Assembly: GCA_015178975.1 (NCBI GenBank)
Contig: WHVD01000004.1
Coordinates: 1,116,001 to 1,180,000, forward strand
DNA: 64,000 nt
Origin: Hysterangium stoloniferum
Lineage: Eukaryota > Basidiomycota > Agaricomycetes > Hysterangiales > Hysterangiaceae
Reading direction: 5' to 3'
Part shown: positions 55,280 to 64,000 of the stretch, in pieces
How positions within the stretch are numbered: the first letter of the stretch is position 1
Layout of the letters: each line of letters starts with the position of its first letter
Position numbers and translations under genes: made by a program
The notes under the pieces: model-generated
What the model saw: only the letters and a program-made list of their open reading frames with translations
Database searches by the model: none
Told to the model about the DNA's origin: nothing

Positions 55280-56916
55280 ATGAAAATTGTTCTTTCGTCA
55301 ATTATTGCCTCTGTTCTGCTTAGTGGGGTGTCTGCCTGGGGGGAAGTGGGACATGAAACTATCGGGTAAGCTGAGAGGTTTTTGCGGATGGCAATATCGT
55401 CTAATCCACCGCGGACGTAATAGATTTATTGCCATGCAGGTGAGATTTTTTGCATGTTTGATGTACAAATAGTTTTACGAGCAAATATTTTGGACTTAGT
55501 TTTTGGCTCCTAAAGCGAAGACCTTTGTTACAACGACTCTCGCGAATAACTTCAGTGGCAATCTTGGCCCTGGTGCTCCTGTGAGCCCTAGCCATGACAA
55601 AAAAAAATGATTATGTGTAACAATTCATAGTGGGCTGATACAGTCAGAAGCACGAAAGCGTTCAGTTGGTCAGCTCCTTTTCATTTCGTGGACGCCGAAG
55701 GTAGAGCATAAAGCTTTTGTTCTGTATTCGTTCATGTCTTAATTATTATGGTAGATTCTCCTACGACAGGCTCATGCTCTGTCGTCCAGACTCGCGATTG
55801 TGCAGCAGGGACATGCATCTGTAGGTGATTTTCATACGTTAACTTACCCAGCTAAGAACTTGTTTTTTAACATAGTGAGTGCCATTGCCAACTACACCCA
55901 GCGCGTGGTCAGTACAACTTTGCCTACGGAGCAGATCTTGGAAGCATTACTTTTCCTTGGTGAGCTGTGGTGAAGGCAATCAATCTTACTATGATTCTCT
56001 AAGGTCTCGTAACCGGATGCTGTTAGACCACGTTTGTGCCTCCTACTTCTTGTTAAGATGGGGTGCTGATAAAATCACATGATGATATAGTTCATTGGCG
56101 ATATCGGACAACCTTTGCATAATGAGGTGATTATCTGTCTACCTTCTCCAGAACGGCCGATCTAAATTTTGGCATGCATTCAGGCTTTCATGGTGGGAGG
56201 TAACGACATTTCCGCCACCTGCGCCGGATCCTCGACCAATCTACATGCTGTATGTCATTTCAATGTTTGGAATATGCAGTCATTTTGTGATTTTACATAA
56301 CATATCCACAGGCATGGGGTATGTCACAATGCACATGTATCTGTCAATGAATCCAAATCATTCGTTCAGATACCGGAATGGTTGTAAGGAACATTGACCT
56401 TAACCACGGAGGAACTGCCCAAACATACGCTAACGACCTCGTCGCCGAGATTAAAGTACTTGTTATTTGGATGTCAATGATTCTTTAATCTGACGCATGG
56501 CTAGACTGGAAATTTCGAATCTCTCAAATCCAGTTGGATTTCCTGTTCATCCACCACCCAGCCGGTCGCAGCGAGGGAACTTATTGAAAAGAGGGCTACT
56601 ATCACCCCACTCGCATGTCCGCTCGTATGGTCCCAGGAAGCCAATGCCTTCGATTGTGTGCGTTGATTTCTATTGTATACTTTCTTGTCTTTCAACGCCA
56701 CGGTTTCATAGAGTGTCGTGTTCGGCTTCACCACAGGAGAGGACCTTTGTACCTCTACCTATTTCACCAAAGCCGTCCCGGTTGTATGTGGTATACTTTC
56801 ATTTTAAAAACCATGTCACTAACTCTTTATCTCAGATTGATTTGCAAATCGCGAAACAAGGCTTCCGTCTCGCTGCCTGGTTGAACGTCCTCTTTGATGG
56901 TGCCACCAACCTCTAA
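55280..56916 (+). CDS. Secreted S1/P1-type nuclease, 302 aa, 14 exons
   Basis: Exons are 55280-55365, 55424-55439, 55500-55580, 55631-55700, 55755-55820, 55876-55959, 56027-56031, 56091-56126, 56184-56249, 56312-56318, 56370-56455, 56505-56657, 56712-56783 and 56836-56916. All junctions are GT-AG and phases agree. A signal peptide (MKIVLSSIIASVLLSGVSA) is cut before the mature N-terminal Trp (WGEVGHET). The trinuclear zinc site of this family is complete: the N-terminal Trp and His, WAD, HFVDAE, HFIGDIGQPLH and NLHAAWD. The C-terminus keeps LQIAKQGFRLAAWLN. These enzymes degrade single-stranded DNA and RNA outside the cell, often for phosphate or nucleoside uptake. Two exons are only 5 and 7 nt; the 5 nt one (ACCAC) is inferred from frame and the expected DHFIGD motif. 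Confidence 0.92.
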
Positions 56917-57262
56917 GTCGAATGTAAACCGTATGTGGCGATCAAGGTATTTGTGTATCTTTGGTTTGTTTTAGGGAAATATTGTGTCTGTTCTTAGTAC
57001 CGTTTTCAATACGATGATGTTGTTAGTATATGAGGATTGCCAGCGAGGCACATGAAGGTCATGGATCTGCATACACTACATTTGACTGATGAAAGTTGCA
57101 TCAATGAATCAAGGATACTTAATTGTCTCTCAAACCTGCTGTTCCCAGATCTTTCTAAGCACCCTTCTTTTGAAGTAAGATATATTTTTAGGTCCTCTAC
57201 ATAAGTATGAGCTACTTGCATGAGGGCACAAACTTTCAGCCAGTTAGAGTATAACAAATAAA

Positions 57263-57430
57263 GCTTCTCAGTCAACAGGAGGTAAGAATTGACTGTCAAG
57301 GAAATGAGAAGTTGTGGCAGGTCAAGGAAAGCAGGAAAAGGAACAAGGACCAACTAAGACTAAATGTGATGAAATACAAGTATTCTAAAGGTTGTGAGGT
57401 GGCAAATAAAACATACATGTAGAATGGGTA
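57263..57430 (+). repeat. Dispersed repeat, copy of 20996-21190
   Basis: Carries ACTAAATGTGATGAAAT, GGTTGTGAGGTGGC and ACATGTAGAATGG in the same order as at 21.1 kb. It lies beside the tyrosine-recombinase remnant that follows. Confidence 0.55.
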
Positions 57431-57665
57431 ATGGGAGAGCATTGGGATGGAGATGGGATGGGATGGCCAAAAGGGTAATCTACAGAGAAACATGTGTTGG
57501 GATGCCACAGGTGGTGACACCATGGTTGGGGATATTGATAGCAGGATGCTGGAGGGTTATGAGGGTAAAACCAAGTTGCAGGGGTCTGAAATGATAGGAT
57601 CCTGACAGAAAGCAGCCTTAGAGCTTGCTTTCATCTCATCCCTCAGTGTTCTGGGTGATCTTCAG

Positions 57666-57899
57666 CTACATATTGAGCTGTTTCAACATGAAGGTCATGG
57701 TGGAAAAGCCTGCTTCTCCTGCAGTGGAGGCAGCACCTTGCCAGAAGGAGTGCCTTGCAAAGGAGGCAGGATTGTAGCTTGCTTTTAGTAAGGGCTCCTG
57801 CAGTGAAGAGAGGAAGACTGAGTAGTGTAAGGGGGACCCATCAGCATTGGTGAATGGGGGGGGGTGACAAAAAGATAACACAACACCTTCACTGTACAT
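57666..57899 (-). pseudogene. Tyrosine recombinase C-terminal fragment (DIRS/Crypton type)
   Basis: The minus-strand frame reads SPLHYSVFLSSLQEPLLKAS and then FARHSFWQGAASTAGEAG. The pattern GHSFRxGAAT is the conserved block around the second catalytic Arg of fungal tyrosine recombinases; here the Arg is Trp/Gln, consistent with CpG decay. The final catalytic Tyr is beyond a stop. It may come from the same kind of element as 10985-13466. Confidence 0.7.
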
Positions 57900-58529
57900 G
57901 TGGTGGCATCAACAGTGGCAATGTGGATAGTAATCCCTTTGTGGAAAGGATCTATTTTGGATATGGGGAAAGTGACACGCCAATGTGGATGTTGACATGC
58001 TCAGCACTAGTTCACCTATAGATGGCAAGGCCTACGAGGTGGAGGTTGCGTTCATAGTTGTTCTTGATCAGTTGGCATACATAATTAGATCAAACCTCAG
58101 GCCACAGACTTGATCCGAACCCATTGCCGGATCTGAACGAGTCTAGAACTATTAGTGTCAATCTCGGACGACTCATACCCAATCTATACAGTGACTATAT
58201 TAACTTATTCACCATTTTTCTTTTTGGATAGTGTGCAGCATGGAATATCTGTACAACAAGTTGCCGCATATCGGACACTGGCGTCATGATTCATGCATGA
58301 AATATATTTCGAAGAATGCACTAGTACATCAATTTGTAAAATCTTGTGAGACTTATTAGCACTTGAAAGATCTAATAATAGTAATATAGAACTATCTAGT
58401 AGTTTCCTTTGTGAGTCATTCATTTATACTCAAGGAGCTTATAGTCACAGTCTCAAGATAACCCTCTAATTTTTGGCTAAGCTTACACTGATTTAATCGA
58501 AAGTAGAAAGTCTTCCAGCTCTGGCCCTC

Positions 58530-58830
58530 TCGTACTGCGTCCCAGGTCTGTAATGGATCTGTCAATATAATATATGAATAGCTTTAACTTCAGGACATAC
58601 TACCCGTCATTCAAGTACGCCTCATCGTCAGGAAAATCATCACCACCACTGCCATGGCAGTAGTGGTCGCTAGTGTGTTCTGTGTCGTGGCAGAGACATC
58701 GAGAGGCGGGCAGTATTCGGCGGCTGCTTCCGAGACATAAATCCTGGAGAAAGAAATGAGGATGCAAGCCATGAGGGACTATAAATAATACACCACACGC
58801 ATTGTGATATCTCTATGCTGTATTATGGTA
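58530..58830 (-). repeat. Paralogous segment, copy 1 (copy 2 at 60380-60690)
   Basis: The two segments align over about 300 bases, including GTCAATATAATATA and the reverse complement of a coding-like stretch reading FPDDEAYLND here and VPDDGAYLNE in copy 2. An intron-like GT...AG follows this motif in both. An unrecognised small gene family seems likely. No domain is known to me. Confidence 0.5.
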
Positions 58831-60379
58831 TCAGATACACACTGAGTGTGTTTTACGGGCATCGCCGAGGTTTTTGTTAGCCCCTACCTCCCACAGACGA
58901 ATAATGAGCAATCGATGACTTCCCTTTAACAGCAGGCAGGTATCGGACTCTGTCCTGCGAGGGACCCATCATCGTCGGTGCCAGTGGTAATGCCGTTGGG
59001 GGTCAGCGCAGGGAGCGGATATCCACATAGAAATGCAAAAGACGGCAGCATAAATGGTTGGATATGCTCGCAGCGAGACACACCGACACCTAGGGAGTCA
59101 TCGAAATCATATTATATAAGTGATATTGGCTGAAAATGTTAGCACAAATCCCGTGTTATTCCTAGTGAATAATCAGATACATACCGCAACACTCACTGAA
59201 CACCACTCACAAAAAAATGCGCCCTATGAGTGTAAATGTAATGATGCATGAGAGCAATATTGTATTTGACGGTTCACTTGTCTCCTCACGAGGTTGATGC
59301 CGTTCAGCGGGCACGTCGTCCCTGGATCTACTTGGCTCGTGCTAGACCGGTACGACAACAAGATATTGCAAGCACCACATGGCTTCGGAGAGATAACAAG
59401 GAGGGGACGTGGTGATCTATCATGTCCATGATGGCACTTCCCTTTCAAGTTGACGGGAGAAGAGGAATCCGAAGTGCTGAAGGAATCGAGGGACATGACC
59501 TACGAAATTGAAGTTTTGTAGAAGGCATAAAGCATGCATTAAGATGCGGAAAGAGATAACAATGGTCTGAGCTCATTATTCAAAATTCGCTTCTTGCATC
59601 CAGACTGACAGCAGTACTTGGCAGGCCCGGGAGAAAATGAACTGTAATCGAACATTTTCGCATCTGTGGACGGTGTACGTTAGAGGCCAATATTGACATG
59701 TGGTCAGGTTAGTTGCCATCTTATCTTGAACCTGGGAAGTCAGAGTCCCGGATAGTATGCGCTAGATCCTGAGTGCTAGGTGATGTCATATCTACAACCA
59801 TCGGAAAACATAATATATTATCCTATGAGATATATCTGCATCACCTATGATAAAACAGCTGTTTCTGAACCGTCACTTGCGATATCCTTAATTAGTGATC
59901 GATGGTGTCACATAATTAATACCAGTGCTCAAAATCAAGAAGTCGTCGAAGCAGTGATTTCACGTGCTTGCGAGGGACACACCATGGGCAAACAAATCCA
60001 TGCAAGTGTGCTGGCTGTCCGCCTTTGCCCTGCACACCCTACACAGCCCACAGTGTGGATATGAAGTCAGTATATTTTGTTTACAAATTTGGATAAAGTA
60101 GTTTTGATGTCTCTTTTATTAAGGATGAAGCGACCGGGCTGGTAGTTTCTGGACGAGAGGAAGAGATGTACAAATGATACATATAGGAGGCAGTGATCAT
60201 TAATACCGCCTAACCACTCTCTTGCATTCTCATGGGCTGATAGGAAGCTCATTGCTCCACAGTGGCCCCATGAGATCTAAAGTTTAAGGGGTTGGTGGGC
60301 GATGCTATTGGAAATAGTTAATATGCTAGATATTTAGGGATATGATACTTGTACCTTGCCCATGACCAACCTTTGCGGC

Positions 60380-60690
60380 CATCATTCTTACTGCACAACG
60401 CGTCCCAGATCTGCAATGGATTTGTCAATATAATATACGAGTAGTTTTAGTTTGTAGCTCAATACATACTCCTCATTCAAATATGCTCCATCATCAGGAA
60501 CGTCGTCGTCGCTGCTGCCGGTGGTGGTCGCCGGTGTCCCCGGCGCGGTCGCAGCAAGCTCAGGCGATGGAGGGGGGGGAGGAGGGGGAGGGGGAGGGGG
60601 AGGGGGAGGAGTAATAGGCCGCGGCATATAAGTACTGGGGTAAAAAATGAGAGTGCGAGCGATGAATGATGAAAAAGGCATACGCATCGT
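60380..60690 (-). repeat. Paralogous segment, copy 2, with a poly-proline tract
   Basis: Minus-strand reading gives a poly-Pro run of about 14 (from the G-rich tract 60569-60611), then SPELAATAPGTPATTTGSS, DDDVPDDGAYLNE and a possible intron. The poly-Pro tract is absent from copy 1. The plus strand GGGGGAGGGGGAGGGGGAGG could form a G-quadruplex. Confidence 0.5.
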
Positions 60691-61240
60691 GATATAACTC
60701 CGCTATATCTTGCGGAATGATCATTTGGTTGAAGGAAAATAAAGGGGATAAAGATGGGAGTGGTGAAAAGGCGGTTCACGCAAGGTTTTGTAGGCTCTTA
60801 GGTCCAGGTGAATGAATGTAAATGAATTATCAAAGCTTCTTTGCATTATTTCCTTGACAGCGGGCGCCACGCAGGCTCTTCCTTATCAATGGGCCCTGAG
60901 TGTCACGTATCCCTACTGGCTTTCACTATGCCTAAAGCATTCCAAAGCTTCCCGATGTTTCTACCGAGTTGTCAGATCTTCATACGCGCGAGAAGTACAA
61001 TAGACCCCGCCCACATTGGGACTAGGAATGGAACGGATAAAAAATAGTCTGGTGACCGCGGTCTAACCTTTTCAGGCATTTTGGATTCCTCCCCCGCCCC
61101 TTTTCATCCCCATTCTCTGTCCATCGTGTGGACAAGCAAACTATATTGCGTCACCATTCTCTTGTGCGGCCTGAGATGAAGCCGGTGGAAGCAAAAATGT
61201 GTGAGGATGAAGCAACAAATGAACTGAACTGAGGAAGCGG

Positions 61241-61398
61241 TGTTGACGTGAAGGGGAGGAGGGGATACGTCAGTACACAGTGGACGCAAACAAAAAGCAT
61301 TAATATTACTAAGATACTGTATAGAACCATGTAGCTTAGCGTGAAATATACTAAGACCCACAAGTGTCATTATGTCCCAAACGGCTAAAACTTCAACA
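61241..61398. mobile_element. Solo LTR-like repeat, copy of 52401-52565
   Basis: Starts TGTTGACGTGAAGG and ends CTTCAACA; about 80-85% alike by eye to the 52.4 kb copy. No target-site duplication is visible here, so it is older or its ends have been altered. Confidence 0.6.
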
Positions 61399-61601
61399 CA
61401 CCCCTTTAATCGAGACATTGATGACACTCCTTAGAATATGAATGGTAGTGCGTGATACATACCCATTGCATACTCTGCGGTGCTGCTTGCTTCAATGATA
61501 TCATGGGAGTCAGCAACATTTGTGTTGGCAGAGGCCCTAGGGCTGGGGCAGTCAGTCCCATCATGACCTCATCCACCATACATAATTAAAACATTGGACA
61601 T

Positions 61602-63010
61602 TTAGGGGGGCACTAAACTGTACAGCCATAGGCAGTGAAAAGGGCCTGGTTTCAAAATCATTATTAAGTATAGATAAAGTTTAAGGGCCAAGCTGGCCCA
61701 GCTCCTTGTTGAGTTGACAATTGATGACATATTTGAAGGTGAGTTGTTCAGGCAGAATGTAATCCAAGCTGATAATGAACTTGTCATATGAGTCATCAAG
61801 GCTGTTAATGAGGACTAGAATCATTTTTTCTTCTTCATGGGTTTTGAGCCAATGATGGAGGGTAGTGTCAGCATTGTGAACTTCACAGTGGCAATCCATA
61901 GCTGCATCCTCTGTGTGTCATCTTTCTTCATGGTTAGGAAGTGGCAGCAAAGAGTGTGATGTGATGTGAATCTGCAGGTGACATGCACTTGGCCCAAATT
62001 TTCCCAAGAGATGATGGAATTTGCTCCAGTTCAATGCCAAGGATGAGTTCCGATTGTGCAAGTTGTTGTTTTTCAATGAACACATGTGTTAAGAACTGAA
62101 AATTGACTAATGTGGGTAGGCCGACAGGGACTGATCGGAAGGACTTGGCTTCAGCTTATGTGCTGCACCCTTGCAATTATCCATCAGGTGTCCTTAAATT
62201 TCGGATGGGCAAAGACTAGTCCTAACGAATACCTCTTGGTAAGACTACCAATTGGAACTGAAGGATAAGTCGAGTGTCGGGCTGAGGGGGTGGAGACTGA
62301 GAGTGGGCAAGCGCATGTGGAGGCAGATAGTGGAGTACTTAGTATGAGACTGCTAGAGGTGTAATAGGGTATTCTGAGTCGATATTCTGATTGCCTAGTA
62401 ACTACAACTACAGCAGGTTCATATACAAATATTGAAAATACTAACTAGGAGAAGAGTGGAAAGCGGTATTGACAAATAAGCTTGACTAGGAACGGGAAGG
62501 TTATGATTAGTTCAGAGGCCATGAAATAACCGAGAGCGGAATTATGAGAAAAGGAAATAGTCTGAGGGTTACAAGTATATATAGACATATGTGAAACATA
62601 GAGTAGAACAGATCATCATAATAAAAGGGACATATCAGAGTTTAACCAGATAGTACAAGTATATTTTAACGTGGGCATAAATGGAGTTTGATCACTGCGA
62701 AGGCATACGTCAGCATCAGGAAACCAATGGTTTCTGATGTGAGGACTTGAATGATGACTTGAATCGTCAATAGGAGGTGATAACCTCAGGGACTGTCGGG
62801 TTGCAACATGGTCATAACAACATGGACCAATTTTGAAGAGGGTGAACTGGGTGGTTGGTTTCCAAACCATTGGTGATGTCCCACATATCCTTAAGAGTGA
62901 GAAGTGCTCTCATGTAAACACACCATGTGCTATAATTCTCCTCCCCTAGTTTTGACAGTGGTTCTTGTTTCCCATTTTGGATAAGTAGGCAACACCAATT
63001 TGGAATAGCC
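61602..63010 (-). pseudogene. Copia-type gag fragment, split by a solo LTR
   Basis: The upstream part (about 62830-63010) reads PLSKLGEENYSTWCVYMRAL and KDMWDITNG, a Copia-type gag start. After the solo LTR (62087-62819) the gag continues with SYDKFIISLDYILPEQLTF-like sequence at 61681-61899. Frames are broken. No zinc knuckle or pol was found before 61600. It is a different Copia lineage from the 22.3 kb element. Confidence 0.7.
62087..62819 (-). mobile_element. Solo LTR of family Z type, 733 bp
   Basis: TGTTAAGAACTG...GTCATAACA is flanked by perfect ACATG duplications (62082-62086 and 62820-62824). It is closest to the solo LTR at 28047-28768 but poorer in CpG. It interrupts the Copia-type gag fragment. 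Confidence 0.9.
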
Positions 63011-63187
63011 AATTTGGAATAGTGGAAAAATGAAATGGAAAATGTGGCTGTAAAAAAATGCCTAGTGCTAGACAACAAGTCAGTGCACTCGTGGTATTCA
63101 AAACACACCAAACAGTCTCTAATAGACCAAACAGATACTGTGGAGCCCTTCCCATGCAAGTACTGCAACTTCTAAGCCCTTTAATAC

Positions 63188-64000
63188 TGTTATGGTATGT
63201 ACATGGCGGGATTCTGGAGAAACCCACAGGATATCCAGAGAAACCCATGGGATATCCGGTAGGACTTGGCTTCAGCTTATAGGCTGTGCCCTCGCGAGAT
63301 TGTGTTGTCCAATTTCAGACAGGCAGACAGGAATCCCGGGGAGTCCAGGTGGGGTTCATGGGTCGAGGGGTCGTAGGTCAGAGGTCATGGGTTGAGAGGT
63401 CAGGAGTTGAGATAAATAAGAGAGATATATGCGTCGGAGCCTGTGGGCTCTGATTAGCATGAGCGGTGTAATTCAAGTAGGAGTTTAGAGCAGAAAATGT
63501 ATTAGATTACTGGGGGGAATCTAAGCTGATTTTCTGACTGGATTGTATGCACAACATCTGCCAGACTATATAGACCATGGAATGAATGACATACCAAATC
63601 CAGTAATAATGAAACGAAACTAGCAAAACATAAAACAAGAATAGTAAAAACCAAATTTGGTGTTAGGAATGGGACAGAATGGAGTGGAGTCCAAATTGTG
63701 ACAAATCATAAACCATAATGGGAAATGGAGCGGGAGCAGAGTCCAAATTGTGACAGGTCATTTGACTAAAACGGGAATGGGGCTCTGTTAGAGGGATGAC
63801 GGGTTTTCTGAGTGGGGTCCGGTGACTGATGTGTGGGACGAGGTCAGACATAGACAGGGACAGAGTCCAGTGGGTATTCCAGTGACTGATACACAATGTA
63901 ACGAAGTCGAATGTAGACAAGTCTGATGTATGGAGTCTGGTGGGAGTTCTGGTAAACTGACAATTGGTGTGTATAGGGTGTGGGTGCATATAAGTTAGTG
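63188..64000 (-). mobile_element. LTR of family X, cut by the window edge
   Basis: Begins TGTTATGGTATG on the plus strand. It contains the shared GGACTTGGCTTCAGCTTA motif and AATCTAAGCTGATTTTCTGACT, the complement of the family X transcript start. It continues past 64000, so solo LTR or full element cannot be decided. Confidence 0.85.

Noticed and set aside
57006-57523. Hydrophobic minus-strand frames resembling membrane proteins
   Set aside because: They lie over the dispersed repeat shared with 21 kb and are not conserved in frame between the copies.

Overview
The window looks like nuclear DNA of a filamentous basidiomycete, most likely an Agaricomycete. Three host-type genes are built from many short exons with introns of about 50-80 bases. 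One belongs to the DUF6533 family, which is typical of Basidiomycota. The repeats are fungal too: chromodomain Ty3/Gypsy elements, Copia-type elements, a Tc1/mariner element, hAT debris and a tyrosine-recombinase retroelement. No prokaryotic features were seen.

Host-type genes are few. An isocitrate lyase/PEP mutase-superfamily gene with an unusual acidic, repeat-rich N-terminus lies at 7546-9084. A DUF6533 membrane-protein gene (17538-19280) has a second copy (48459-50579) inside a roughly 3.3 kb segmental duplication; the second copy is broken by a 411 bp retroelement. A secreted S1/P1-type nuclease gene with 14 modelled exons lies at 55280-56916. The first 7.4 kb and the stretches 9.1-11.0, 13.5-16.6, 51.4-52.2 and 53.7-55.3 kb contain no gene I can defend.

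The central 26 kb (21.5-47.4 kb) is a nest of insertions that can be unpacked with target-site duplications (TSDs). A gag-only Copia-type element (22288-46139) sits in an older LTR. Its gag is interrupted by three solo LTRs and by one chromovirus (family Z, minus strand, 26058-36522). A second chromovirus (family X, plus strand, 37121-45985) sits at the edge of its 3' LTR. These guests carry guests of their own: a solo LTR in each chromovirus, a palindrome-ended miniature element inside a 23 bp minisatellite, a Tc1 element, and a DNA transposon with a 3 bp TSD.

The most interesting observations are these. (1) Both chromoviruses carry, between chromodomain and 3' LTR, a homologous three-exon gene on the opposite strand (about 285 aa: coiled coil, acidic exon, Cys-rich motif, coiled coil). 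(2) Both have a primer-binding site exactly complementary over 11 nt to the inferred 5' end of their own RNA; the sequence differs between families but the pairing is kept, implying Tf1/sushi-like self-priming. (3) A 411 bp terminal-repeat element has a complete tRNA-like cloverleaf inside each 128 bp LTR, and the empty site is preserved in the other duplicate. (4) A hairpin-forming motif is shared near the 3' end of unrelated-looking LTRs. Decay is dominated by C-to-T changes: many in-frame stops fit CGA to TGA or CAG to TAG.
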